Source of the DNA: Natronogracilivirga saccharolytica | Lineage (GTDB): Bacteria > Bacteroidota > Rhodothermia > Balneolales > Natronogracilivirgulaceae | Assembly (NCBI RefSeq): GCF_017921895.1 | Contig: NZ_JAFIDN010000006.1 | Location: 158,731-222,730, forward strand | Direction of reading: 5' to 3' | Length of the DNA stretch: 64,000 bases | Program-made: the position numbers and the translations under genes | Notes under the pieces: generated by a model | What the model was told of the DNA's origin: nothing | Database searches by the model: none | What the model saw: the letters and a program-made list of their open reading frames with translations, nothing else | Shown here: positions 35,841 through 45,400 of the stretch, piece after piece | Layout of the letters: each line of letters opens with the position of its first letter | Numbering within the stretch: position 1 is the stretch's first letter

Positions 35841-36103
35841 TGTTCAGATAGTGAATATGTTTAAAATACGCATTCAGTGAAAGCCGGCACAATTTTCTGA
35901 TCCATTCATTTTATTCAGGTGTTTAGTTTTTGTCTTGTGTTGCCACATGACCGAAGGTCACTAAGTGAAATGCCATGACAGTTTTATTCATACGCCTGTG
36001 TGCCAGGGCTTATGCTCTGCCATGGGTATTTCTCAACGACTCTGTTGTGTTATCTATGGCAATTCCTGCAGACCGCAATAGATAGACGTACCTCTCCGGT
36101 CAC
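35841..36103. other. Intergenic region
   Basis: The upstream side of the ATPase gene. No open frame or RNA gene was recognised; it contains a short TGACC-GAA-GGTCA palindrome near 35948-35960. Confidence 0.35.
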
Positions 36104-36152
36104 AAATAAAAAAAAGGCGAAACCAGTAACATATCCGTCCCGGAATCGCCTT
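36104..36152 (-). terminator. Intrinsic terminator of lipoprotein gene
   Basis: On the minus strand AAGGCGA (36152-36146) pairs with TCGCCTT (36120-36114), followed by a run of T residues (36115-36106). It lies about 60 nt after the lipoprotein stop codon. Confidence 0.7.
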
Positions 36153-36211
36153 CAAATTTTGCTTTTTTCTTAAGATAAAGAGGAGATTATTTTGTCATCA
36201 GCAATCGAAAA

Positions 36212-37054
36212 TCATAATCGGCAATCATCGGTGTTGATGAAATCTTCATCCCAGCAAACCTGTTCACCGCCATGGTAAGCAGGACTCTGAATGTATCCGT
36301 AACCGTCTTCATTATTCCAGACTACTTCTGATTCTCCGGACTCGAAGACATCCCAGAGTGTAAGTGTGCTCATATTGCCATCCCTTTCATAGAGATAGCG
36401 GGCATCTTCCTCTTCGTAACCAAGATCAACCATTGTGGTTACTCCGTCCTCAAGGACATAATCCACGTTAAAGACGGGCTCATCTTCAAAGAAATCGTAG
36501 AGCTGCCAGGAGCCGCCCGAACCATCAAGATTGATCTGGGAGGCAATAAGCAGGGCATTATCCAGATCCTCGTCTGTTCCTTCCGTAGTGTATCGGAGTT
36601 CCCAGTGGCGTACGTCATTTCTGTCTTCGGCAGTAACGGTCATGGTCATTGATTCCCCTTCAGCTGACATACTCCACTCCCAGCACCACTTGTCGTCACA
36701 CATATCGGGTTCTCCCCAGGCTTCCTGCTGGAAAAATGCCTGTGGAAGCTGCCCCATGGTTTGAAACCACACCTGAGCAAACTGGGCGTACAATGCCGCC
36801 TGTTCAAAAGCCGGCATATCTTCATTAATCATGACGTCCAGTGCATCATCAGTGGATTTCTCTCTGACAGAAAATCCTCCTGCATTGAAATTTTCAGCAT
36901 TTTCAAATACGGAAAAATCCATTTCCACATCTTCAACGGTAGGCGGTTCCGGGGCTTCATCGAGATCCGGACCGGTGGGACTGTCATCGTCGCAGCTCCA
37001 GACCAGAAAGAGCAGCATGAAACTACTGAGCAAAACGATACTTTTGTGTAACAT
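36212..37054 (-). CDS. Hypothetical acidic lipoprotein
   Basis: 280 residues from the ATG at 37054, which gives a good lipoprotein signal (lipobox LVWSC, Cys about 20); an upstream ATG at 37132 would bury it. After CDDDSPTGPD comes an acidic linker and an alpha/beta region. A beta-rich domain follows, with CDDKWCWEWSMSAEGESMTM and repeated Trp/Tyr-containing strands ending near VCWDEDFINTDDC. The cysteines (CDDKWC, and the two near the C-terminus) may form disulfides. Family not recognised; an envelope-anchored protein of unknown role. Confidence 0.75.
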   Translation of the reverse strand: MLHKSIVLLSSFMLLFLVWSCDDDSPTGPDLDEAPEPPTVEDVEMDFSVFENAENFNAGGFSVREKSTDDALDVMINEDMPAFEQAALYAQFAQVWFQTMGQLPQAFFQQEAWGEPDMCDDKWCWEWSMSAEGESMTMTVTAEDRNDVRHWELRYTTEGTDEDLDNALLIASQINLDGSGGSWQLYDFFEDEPVFNVDYVLEDGVTTMVDLGYEEEDARYLYERDGNMSTLTLWDVFESGESEVVWNNEDGYGYIQSPAYHGGEQVCWDEDFINTDDCRL

Positions 37055-37281
37055 ATTAAGCTTCTGTTTTTTGAGTTTTTCTGATTTAGGCGTTAAAAAA
37101 TCTAAACGACAAACTTCAAAAAAACTATCCAAAAAACCAAGTATATAACGTTAAGATCTAATAATGTCAACGACCTGAGGGGCTGGGAACCTCTTACTGA
37201 CCGTATGCCTGCTTTGTATTATCGCAGAATTGACCGATGGATCTTCAAGGCCCGGAAAGGTCTGTTCATCAGACGCGAAGG

Positions 37282-38337
37282 TCATGACAACAGTTCATCG
37301 GCATAAGCAAAAAGAGCCGGTGTGCCCCCCGTATGCCAGAACAGTACGGTCTCGTCACGGGTGAATTGCCCTCGGGTTATCATGTCGATAAGACCGCTCA
37401 TTGCCCGGCCTGAATAAACTGGATCAAGCAGTATTCCTTCATGACGGGCCGTCAGTGCAATGGCCTGTCGCTCCGGATCTCCGACGACACCATAACCGCT
37501 GCCCAGGTAATCACTCCGGGAAACCACATCGCTGCCTGAAAAACCGCCCTGCACTCCCAGAAATTCAGCCGTCTGCTCTGTGAGTTCTAACACCCGCTCC
37601 GAAAAAGTCCGGTCATCGCTTCCGTTTTTGTCAATTTCAACTCCGGTTATTTCGAAATCCCTGCCCAGAACCTTTTTCCCCACGATCAGTCCGGCCTGTG
37701 TTGCACCTGAACTGGAAGCAAATATGATATGGTCAACGTGTGCATCAACATCCGCAAGCTGGGTATCCAATTCTTTAAGTGCTTCCGAAAAAGCGGCCGC
37801 CCCAAGTTCATTGGACCCGCCGTACGGAATGACATAGGGTTTGTATCCCCCGTATTTTAATTCTTCAACAACTTCCGGCACGGTTTCGCCTTTTCTGAAA
37901 TCTCCCGAAAAATGGATTTGAGCTCCTAAAAGCTGATCCAGCAAATAGTTTCCCGCTGCCTGTGAAGGTTTGGATCCGCCCAGTACAAGATGACAATCCA
38001 GACCGCAAACAGCCGCGGCAGCTGCCGTCTGCCGGCAATGATTGGATTGTATCGCACCTGCAGTAACCACGACATCATAATTCCCGGACAGCGCATCTGC
38101 CATCAGAAACTCAAGCTTTCTCGTCTTGTTGCCTCCCATAGCAAGTCCGGTCAAGTCGTCCCGCTTCATCAACAGCCGGGGCCCGTCCAGATATCGGGAC
38201 AACCGGTCAAGTTCTGTGACAGGGGTCGGGAAGTGACCCAGCATTTTTCTGGGTAATGAATGGTGTGCCATTGCATGCAGCTTCGTGGATAAGTAGTTCT
38301 GCATGTGCAATTTAAAGAAACAAAATGTTGCTGTCAT
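37282..38337 (-). CDS. D-cysteine desulfhydrase / ACC deaminase-family PLP enzyme
   Basis: 351 residues. Fold type II PLP enzyme; the PLP lysine is in MGGNKTRKLEFLMADAL, followed by TAGAIQSNHCRQTAAAAAVC, HLVLGG and the phosphate-binding ASSSGATQAGL, ending VLFWHTGGTPALFAY. This family breaks down D-cysteine to pyruvate, ammonia and sulfide, or deaminates 1-aminocyclopropane-1-carboxylate; sequence alone favours D-cysteine desulfhydrase. The native start is probably one of the ATGs 12 or 23 residues into the frame, since homologues begin near LPRKMLGHFPTPV. Confidence 0.88.
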   Translation of the reverse strand: MTATFCFFKLHMQNYLSTKLHAMAHHSLPRKMLGHFPTPVTELDRLSRYLDGPRLLMKRDDLTGLAMGGNKTRKLEFLMADALSGNYDVVVTAGAIQSNHCRQTAAAAAVCGLDCHLVLGGSKPSQAAGNYLLDQLLGAQIHFSGDFRKGETVPEVVEELKYGGYKPYVIPYGGSNELGAAAFSEALKELDTQLADVDAHVDHIIFASSSGATQAGLIVGKKVLGRDFEITGVEIDKNGSDDRTFSERVLELTEQTAEFLGVQGGFSGSDVVSRSDYLGSGYGVVGDPERQAIALTARHEGILLDPVYSGRAMSGLIDMITRGQFTRDETVLFWHTGGTPALFAYADELLS

Positions 38338-38575
38338 GCATAATCACTGATAATAGAAATCAGTTCGCACCCGCACAAAATTGCCGGGGATTTCCCGCAG
38401 TCAGTATTAAACCGGGAAGGTGAAAAATTACAGCCCGCACCGACCGGAAATCGCAGTTGCAGGTATCTCAAAAATTAATTAAGATATAATAGTCTTAAAT
38501 CTATTTCGTATTACTACCGGCAGCTCCATGGCTGCACCCCGCAAACCGGTATCAAACAACTAAAACAGAATTATT

Positions 38576-38815
38576 ATGCTCACAGAAGAAGCCATCCTCG
38601 ATGTTCGCGATATGACGTGTGAAACACGCTGCCCGATGCTGCTTGAAACTTTTTCTAATCTCAATCCGGGTGAGTCATTCGTAATTGTACACACATTTGA
38701 GCCTGTTCCGCTTAAAAACAAGCTTGAAACCGCTTCTGAGTTCGGGGTAGGATGGGAACGGCTCGAACTGGGCCCCGACTTCTGCAAAGTCAGAATCAGC
38801 AAAACCGTGACGTAA
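38576..38815 (+). CDS. DUF2249-domain protein
   Basis: 79 residues. It shows the DUF2249/TusA-like pattern: LDVRDMTCETRCPMLLETFS, LNPGESFVIVHTFEPVPLKN and WERLELGPDFCKVRIS. DUF2249 domains resemble TusA sulfur carriers and often accompany nitrogen-oxide or respiratory genes. Three cysteines are present, two at TCETRC. It converges with the PGPGW gene, with adjacent stop codons and no spacer. Confidence 0.85.
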   Translation: MLTEEAILDVRDMTCETRCPMLLETFSNLNPGESFVIVHTFEPVPLKNKLETASEFGVGWERLELGPDFCKVRISKTVT

Positions 38816-39265
38816 TCATGTTTGTTTATATTCCAGCTCGACCGGGCTTTTCCCCGCCTTTTGTCTCAGTCCGTTCATTGCATTCAAAATGTGCTTTTGC
38901 GACACCAATTTATGGACAAGCTGACTTTTCCCCGGGAAATTGGTCAGCAACAAACCTGCTATAATAGTCAGGATTCCCTGTCCGGGCAGAATGAGCATGA
39001 TCACCCCTGCCGCGATAAGCACCAGACCCAATCCGTTTTTTATCAGCGTGAGTAACAGGGCAAGTACCGGATGACCGGCTGTTATGAGCGGCACCGGACG
39101 CAGATGCCGGATGAAATAATCATCAGGAATCCGGATGATCATCCAGGGTATCACCACCATCGATGATATGATCACAGCCACCGAAAATCCTGCCATCGAC
39201 CACAATACCACTTTGTGTTGTCTGAGCCATTCCAACAAGTCCTGTAATTGTGCCAGCTCTTCCAT
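38816..39265 (-). CDS. PGPGW-family membrane protein
   Basis: 149 residues. Two N-terminal hydrophobic segments, then the PGPGW-type core: AAGVIMLILPGQGILTIIAG followed by LLLTNFPGKSQ and the helical ILNAMNGLRQKAGKSP. The family is annotated as putative transmembrane protein of unknown function. It occurs alone here. Confidence 0.85.
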   Translation of the reverse strand: MEELAQLQDLLEWLRQHKVVLWSMAGFSVAVIISSMVVIPWMIIRIPDDYFIRHLRPVPLITAGHPVLALLLTLIKNGLGLVLIAAGVIMLILPGQGILTIIAGLLLTNFPGKSQLVHKLVSQKHILNAMNGLRQKAGKSPVELEYKQT

Positions 39266-39291
39266 GCCACTGTGGATATATCATATGGTGT

Positions 39292-39912
39292 TTACCCGGA
39301 TTTCATCTCCTTTATAGCTGCTATGACAACTTCACTGTCGACTGAAACGTCCACATCACTATCAACATAAGCGATATTGCCATCCTCATCAATGATGAAG
39401 GTCCAGCGGTCTGTTGTGACCTCACGGGTCAGCTCTTTTTCTTCGCCTTCCACTTCGATGGTGAAAGTACCGCCTTCTCTGACAGGTACGCCAAAAGCCT
39501 CGGCAATGCTTCCGTCAGAGTCGGATAAAAGCGGATAGTTCAGGTTATTGGCCCGCCGGAACAGATCGAGGTTTTCAACGCGATCACCGCTGATACCAAC
39601 GACACTGGCACCCAGCTCGCGCAGTTCTGCGTAATGGTCCCGAAAACTGCACGCCTGATCGGTACATCCACCGGTCATTGCAGCCGGAAAAAAGAAAACC
39701 ACAAGTATCTCACCGAAGTGATCAGAGGCTTCCCATTTCTCACCTTCATGATTCACAGCAGAAAAATCCGGAGCCGGATCACCTGGGTTGAGTCCGGAAA
39801 CCTGAGCCTGCACTGATGAACTGTTCCAAACAAAAAGTACTGCTGCAACCGTCACAGCACAGATGAGCCGATTCGAAACAGCGAAATACGGGTTTTGGGA
39901 ATCTGATTTCAT
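39292..39912 (-). CDS. Exported peroxiredoxin (PrxQ/BCP type)
   Basis: 206 residues. A hydrophobic signal sequence with cleavage near VQA (about 37) precedes an AhpC/TSA domain: GDPAPDFSAVNHEG, then the active-site region FFPAAMTGGCTDQACSFRDH and VVGISGD. The peroxidatic Cys and the resolving Cys five residues later are kept, but the usual TPGCT is TGGCT. It reduces peroxides, probably in the periplasm. It lies 26 nt upstream of the PGPGW gene and may be co-transcribed. Confidence 0.9.
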   Translation of the reverse strand: MKSDSQNPYFAVSNRLICAVTVAAVLFVWNSSSVQAQVSGLNPGDPAPDFSAVNHEGEKWEASDHFGEILVVFFFPAAMTGGCTDQACSFRDHYAELRELGASVVGISGDRVENLDLFRRANNLNYPLLSDSDGSIAEAFGVPVREGGTFTIEVEGEEKELTREVTTDRWTFIIDEDGNIAYVDSDVDVSVDSEVVIAAIKEMKSG

Positions 39913-40145
39913 ATTCTGGTTTATTTATTCTTAGCATTAACCATTGTAACATCCGGACAACCGGAGCAAAACCACCAAAATGCCTGCATGCATAATGCAC
40001 TTTCAGTATGCACCTACAGGCACATTAGCAATAAAACCATCAAATTGCATAAATCGTTGCGTGCATCTTCCTGATTTTTACTGTGCTGCCGGCCTCTGTA
40101 ACATCAGCCCCGGGATCACTCCTCCTGTCCGTCCGGACTGCCGCT

Positions 40146-40739
40146 TTACTCCTTCGGTTGCTCACGGACAAAGGTTTCTGCAGATATGACGGTCATACCT
40201 TCAAGCCGTTCCGGATTCCGCTTCCGGTCATTGACAACATCCCGGATATATATCTCCACTACCTGACCGGGAAACAACGAGGCAATTTCCCTGTAAATCT
40301 CGGGGTCACGTTCCCCCGAATCACCCACCAGTATAAACTTCCGATCCGGGAAATCACTCAATATGTCACTTATCTGCCTGAGTTTTTGGTTGTGCGTCAC
40401 CATTTCATCTGTTATCAGCTCCCTCAATTGCCTCCAGGTCACGCGGCTGCCGAAGTTCTTGGGCGTGTATTTCATATGAAAGGTTCCGGGCGGAAAACCC
40501 GCTTCATGAATCAAAAACCGGTACAGGGGTCTGTAAAACTGCCAGGGCGTGCCTGATACGTAATGGAATGCCGCATCATGCCATTCACCGTAGCGGCCGG
40601 ACATGCCCGGCGCTGCCTGATACTCTTCGAAAAATGTTTTTCGGACCACAAAGTCACGCCCCATCGGCATGCCGGTTATTTTTATGGTGTCATCGATATC
40701 AGAAATTACAGAAAGACCTTTGGATGCTGTCAGCCTCAC
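40146..40739 (-). CDS. App1-type phosphatidate phosphatase, catalytic half
   Basis: 197 residues from a GTG. Contains the App1/DUF2183 haloacid-dehalogenase-like catalytic motif SDIDDTIKITG (DxDxT) near the N-terminus, TPWQFYRPLYRFL, GTFHMKY and FILVGDSGERDPEIY. It lies in the same reading frame as the preceding ORF, separated by one TGA and one AAA codon, so it is the second half of a gene interrupted by a stop codon. Whether it is translated separately from the GTG, by readthrough, or not at all cannot be told. Confidence 0.82.
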   Translation of the reverse strand: MRLTASKGLSVISDIDDTIKITGMPMGRDFVVRKTFFEEYQAAPGMSGRYGEWHDAAFHYVSGTPWQFYRPLYRFLIHEAGFPPGTFHMKYTPKNFGSRVTWRQLRELITDEMVTHNQKLRQISDILSDFPDRKFILVGDSGERDPEIYREIASLFPGQVVEIYIRDVVNDRKRNPERLEGMTVISAETFVREQPKE

Positions 40740-40742
40740 TTT

Positions 40743-41264
40743 TCAAGTCCCCTGATGATCATCCGAAATGACCACGATATCCAGCCAGCCATCTTCTGCC
40801 TCCTGTGCCTGCATGATTTGCCTGGCATGCGCTTTTGCAAGTGTCAGAAACCCCTCAGTAATCCCGTTGCGATTTGATTCCGGATAACCGCCCTCATCAT
40901 CACGTATCCGAAACTCTTTCTTTTCCAGATCACCACGAAATATAAACACGACGCTCTGACCGGACTTGCTGTCCGCAAGAAAATCCGTAATCCGGTGCCT
41001 GAACACCACTCGCTCCTCTCTGCCTATGTCTCTCACCACGTCATAGAGCCGCGGCAGCATGCGGTCCAAGTACTGCCTCTGCTCCAAAAAATATACCCTC
41101 ATGGGGATAACCCACTGGTCGCCATCAGAATACCCATAGGTGTTATATATGATGACCTCCTGCTTGTCTTCCATTGAACCGGATTCAGACCTGCACTGAC
41201 TTGCACCAGCCAGAACTGCGCCGCAGATCAGTACGGTGATGATCATGTTAACCGGCACTTTCAT
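40743..41264 (-). CDS. App1-type protein, N-terminal half (ends at in-frame TGA)
   Basis: 173 residues. A signal sequence with lipobox-like GASQC (about 20-24), then the App1 N-terminal domain: IIYNTYGYSDGDQWVIPMRV, ERVVFRHRITDFLADSKSGQ and FIFRGDLEKKEF, ending VVISDDHQGT before TGA (40743-40745). In App1 proteins this domain continues directly into KVRL...SDIDDT; here the continuation is the next ORF in the same frame. The pair therefore looks like one 372-codon gene with a single nonsense codon at the domain boundary. Confidence 0.8.
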   Translation of the reverse strand: MKVPVNMIITVLICGAVLAGASQCRSESGSMEDKQEVIIYNTYGYSDGDQWVIPMRVYFLEQRQYLDRMLPRLYDVVRDIGREERVVFRHRITDFLADSKSGQSVVFIFRGDLEKKEFRIRDDEGGYPESNRNGITEGFLTLAKAHARQIMQAQEAEDGWLDIVVISDDHQGT

Positions 41265-41408
41265 ATTCCCTCACTCTTTTTGTGAATACTGTTAATTTAC
41301 CTCAAAAATGAGTCATACACTACTCAGCACTTCAGACCGATTCACTTTTACTTTATCCCCGTATCGGCATATCTTAGGAGAATACATCTTTCAACTAAAT
41401 TTACCACT

Positions 41409-41684
41409 TTGGGCTTTATAGATTTTTTACTGCTTCTGCTCATCGCCGGAATTTGCGGCTCGATCGGACAGGCCATCGCCGGATTCAGCCGGGGTGGCTG
41501 CATTGTGTCCATCGTTGTCGGTTTCATCGGAGCGCTTCTCGGTTCCTGGATGAGCGGCCAAATGGGACTTCCGGAATTATTCAATATCCGTATCGGCGAT
41601 ACAAACTTTCCGGTCATCTGGTCCATCATCGGTTCTGTGGTATTTGTAGTGATTGTTGGTCTGCTTTCTCCAAGAAAATGGTAA
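41409..41684 (+). CDS. GlsB/YeaQ/YmgE-family membrane protein
   Basis: 91 residues from TTG 41409. Transglycosylase-associated protein family: three hydrophobic segments with GICGSIGQAIAGFSRGGCIV, VGFIGALLGSWMS and IWSIIGSVVFVVIVGLL. Members respond to stress, but their function is uncertain. The start could be another codon; only the N-terminal residues are affected. Confidence 0.85.
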   Translation: MGFIDFLLLLLIAGICGSIGQAIAGFSRGGCIVSIVVGFIGALLGSWMSGQMGLPELFNIRIGDTNFPVIWSIIGSVVFVVIVGLLSPRKW

Positions 41685-41762
41685 CCGGCCTGTACCTGAT
41701 GAACAGCTGCAGCACCGTTCATCCCATCCCTTCTCAGTTTCTTTTCCAATCCCGGATGCATC

Positions 41763-42410
41763 ATGATACATCTGTACAAAACCCCCGTTTTGTGTCTCGT
41801 CCTGCTGATTGCCGCAGGTTCACTGCAGGCCAGGCAACCTGACGATTCCGAATCAAACCCGCTGGAGCGCAGCGGACGCAATGCTGTTTATGTGGAAATG
41901 CTGGGCAATGCGATCAACCTGCTCAGCATCAACTATGAACGCTCACTGCAGGACAACCTCCACGCGCGTATCGGCTTCTCCTACTTCGGCTTTTCGGATG
42001 AACTGCGGTACGAAGACCGCGGCGATGATCTGTTTGTCGATGTCTTCTCGATACCGGCTTCGGTCAGCTACACACTGTTCGAAGGGGTGCGGCAGCTGGA
42101 ACTCGGACTCGGACTCACCTATGTCGGTTTCAGTTTCAATGGCGGACCCTATGATCTCGGCTATGAGGATGTCGAGCTCGGCAACCGCTACCGGGGACTT
42201 GCCCTCACATCGATCATCAGCTACCGGGTTTCCGTCAGTGACTATCTGTTTCGAATCGGCCTCTACCCTTACTATATGATTACGATAGACAGTGAGCTCA
42301 CCGGTTTTTTTCATGAACTGGATGATCGCGGCGCCATTAATCTCAATGATTTTCTCGACCTGAGGGGATTCCAGTGGATGCCCGGACTCAGCTTCGGCAG
42401 ATCGTTCTAA
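41763..42410 (+). CDS. Outer-membrane beta-barrel protein preceding CotH copy 2
   Basis: 215 residues. A signal peptide (MIHLYKTPVLCLVLLIAAGS, cleavage near QA-R) is followed by amphipathic strands (AVYVEMLGNAINLLSINYER, YEDVELGNRYRGLALTSIIS) ending PGLSFGRSF, so a barrel of about eight strands with a terminal Phe. It is 9 nt upstream of the CotH copy 2 start, so co-transcription is very likely. A role in presenting the CotH protein is possible but not shown. Confidence 0.8.
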   Translation: MIHLYKTPVLCLVLLIAAGSLQARQPDDSESNPLERSGRNAVYVEMLGNAINLLSINYERSLQDNLHARIGFSYFGFSDELRYEDRGDDLFVDVFSIPASVSYTLFEGVRQLELGLGLTYVGFSFNGGPYDLGYEDVELGNRYRGLALTSIISYRVSVSDYLFRIGLYPYYMITIDSELTGFFHELDDRGAINLNDFLDLRGFQWMPGLSFGRSF

Positions 42411-42419
42411 TCCAGCGTC

Positions 42420-45400
42420 ATGATCCGATTCGTCTCACTTACCCGATTCTCTGCAACGATATTTCGCTCCGCTGCGATTGCGCTGATATTTATGGCTGCC
42501 GTTCTGCTGCTGGCCGTCACTGCAACAACCTCACCGGGAACAGGATTAGCGCTTAACATCAACGCACATGCTAACGGTACGAACAGTGGCTCCAACAACG
42601 CACTATCCGCCACCCCAAAGGTTTACATCAACGAAATCCTTGCCACCAACCACAACGATATAGAGGATGAGGACGGAGACAACGTCCCCTGGATTGAGCT
42701 GTACAATGCTGAGTCCGAGCCCGTGAACCTGCATCAGGTCGGCCTTTCCGACGATCCCGACCGCCCCTGGCGATGGCAGTTCCCCGACGTCACCATCGAA
42801 CCGGGTGAATTCATGCTGATTTTTGCTTCCGGGAAGGACCGCAGAGACCCCGACCGCCAGCTCCACGCCAATTTCCGGGTCAGCCGTGACGGCGAACAGA
42901 TTTCACTGACGGATATCAACGGAAATACCATCGACCTGGTGCCGCCCATCCCTATGGAACCCGATATTTCATACGGGCGGCTGCCCGACGGCTCCGACCA
43001 TTTTCAGTTTTTCCGCTTCCCGACGCCGGGACAATCCAACGAATCTGACGGTTTCCTTGAAGACATCGACCCGCCCGGGTTTTCCCGTTCCGGCGGATTC
43101 TACCATTCCGGATTCGATCTGGAACTGACCGCCGGCCCGGGTGATGCCGAGATCAGATACACGCTTGACGGCTCGCTTCCCGACACAACCAGTCCCCGCT
43201 ACACCGGGCCCATCCGCATAACCGACCGCAGTTCCGAGCCGAACAATCTCTCGATGATCAAGACCTCGCCGCCGGGCATCGTGCCCACTACCGGATTCCG
43301 CTGGATCGAGCCGCTGGAAAATATTTTCAAAGGCACCGTAGTCAGGGCGCGGGTATTCCGGGAAGGCGCCCGACCCTCACCGGTCGTCACACACTCCTAC
43401 TTCATCGACGACCAGGGACCCGACCGCTATCATCTTCCGGTGGTATCCGTTGTCACTGATTCGCTGCATCTGTTTGATTACGAACGCGGCATTTATGTGC
43501 CTGGAAAGGTCTACGACGACCGGGCAGAAGGAGCGGATGACAGCCACCTGATTGGGAATTTCAGTGAACGCGGCCGTGAATGGGAGCGTCCGGCCACTTT
43601 TGAGCTGTTCGATGAGCACGGAAACCTGGAACATGTACAGGATATCGGAATACGGATTCACGGTGGCGCCTCGCGGTCGCTCTCCATGAAATCACTGCGT
43701 TTTTATGCGCGCAGTGATTACGGCGAGAACAGAATCAACCACCGGATTTTTCCCGACCTGCCTTATGACAGTTACAACCGTCTGATCCTGCGCAATTCCG
43801 GACAGGACTTTTTTGTGCGATCAACAATGTTCCGGGACGCCTTCCTGCAGGAGCTGGTGCGGGATTTCAATTTCGACACGCAGGCGTACCGGCCGGTTAT
43901 CGTATTCATTAACGGTGAGTACTGGGGTATTCAGAATTTCAGGGAGCGGTACGACACCGACTACCTGGCCCGGAATTACAATGTGGATGCCGGACGCATT
44001 GACATGCTTGAAGACAATGCCGAAATCCAGGAAGGCAGCAACGAGCACTACAATGAGATGCTCGACTATATCCGGGAAAACGACATCACCCGGGACCATC
44101 ATTACGAACACATTACCACGATGATCGATGTCGACAATTTTCTGGACTACATCAGCACCCAGGCGTTTATCCGCAATATCGACTGGCCCGGCAACAACAA
44201 TGACTACTGGCGGTTGCAGACTGAGTATGACCCGGATGCACCGCCCGGACACGACGGCCGCTGGCGCTGGATGCTTGTGGATACCGATGCCGCATTCGGA
44301 GGGCTGAACCCGTTCCGGGTAACCAGTTATGATATGATGAACCACATGACCAACCCGAATTACGGTAACTGGCCCAACCCAGCCTGGTCCACATTTCTTA
44401 TCCGGGAGCTGCTTGAAAACGAAACCTTCCGCAACGACTTCATCAACCGCTCGGTGGATTACATGAACTCCGTATTCCATCCCGAACATGTCATTTCGCT
44501 CATCGACAAGTTCGAGGCCAACCTGGAGCCGGTCATCGAAGAACACATAATGAGGTGGGGTCAGATTGAATCAAAGGAACGATGGCGGTTTTACATCGAC
44601 CGGATGCGGAAGTTTGCCGAAGAGCGCCCGCAGTATCACTTCGAACACATCGCGAAGTATTTTGACCTGAAAGGAACTGCTGAGCTGACCATCGATGTCT
44701 CCAGCCTGAAAAAAGGCCGGGTTCAGATCAACAGTCTGAAAATCGACGAACATCTCGAGGGTCCCGCTTCCTCTGAAAACACGTATCCCTGGAAAGGGAC
44801 TTATTTCCGGGAATTTCCGGTCACGCTCGTCGCCCATCCCTACGACGGATACCGGTTCTCTCACTGGGAAGGCAAGGGTGTCAGCGACGGATATCCCGAA
44901 GACACGCTGCAGGTCAGACCGAGGGGCAATATGGAAATCAAAGCCGTATTTGTCCCGGGCGAAAGAAGCAAGGATCGTTACCCGGAACCTCACCAGCTCT
45001 CAAATGATGCATACTTCCTGGAAACGTGGGATGCGGATGAAGAGCCGGGCTCCTATCCGGAAAACATGGTTTTCATGTACATGGAAAACCATGACCCGCG
45101 TGATGATGATGAAGTGGCAGGATTCACCTCCGGACCTTATAACTCTTCTATCGGCAGCAGAATAAACGGGCTGGGCTCCAATGGTTTCTCTTTTCTGAAC
45201 ACATCTGAACCGGATATTGACGGTTATCCCGGAAGGCGTTTGGGAGCGGCATCGCTGGCCCTGGACACGAGGGAGATGAAGAACATCAGGGTGAGCTGGA
45301 CCGGCGGCACGGTTGAACCGGGATCAAAGCGGTATGGCCTGCGGCTTCAATACCGGATAAACGGCGAAGGATCTTTTCAGGATGTCACCGATGAGCACGG

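Noticed and set aside
43821..44546. A 241-codon open frame on the strand opposite CotH copy 2
   Set aside because: Its protein lacks recognisable domains, while the plus-strand frame has the full CotH domain. It is a by-product of codon bias.
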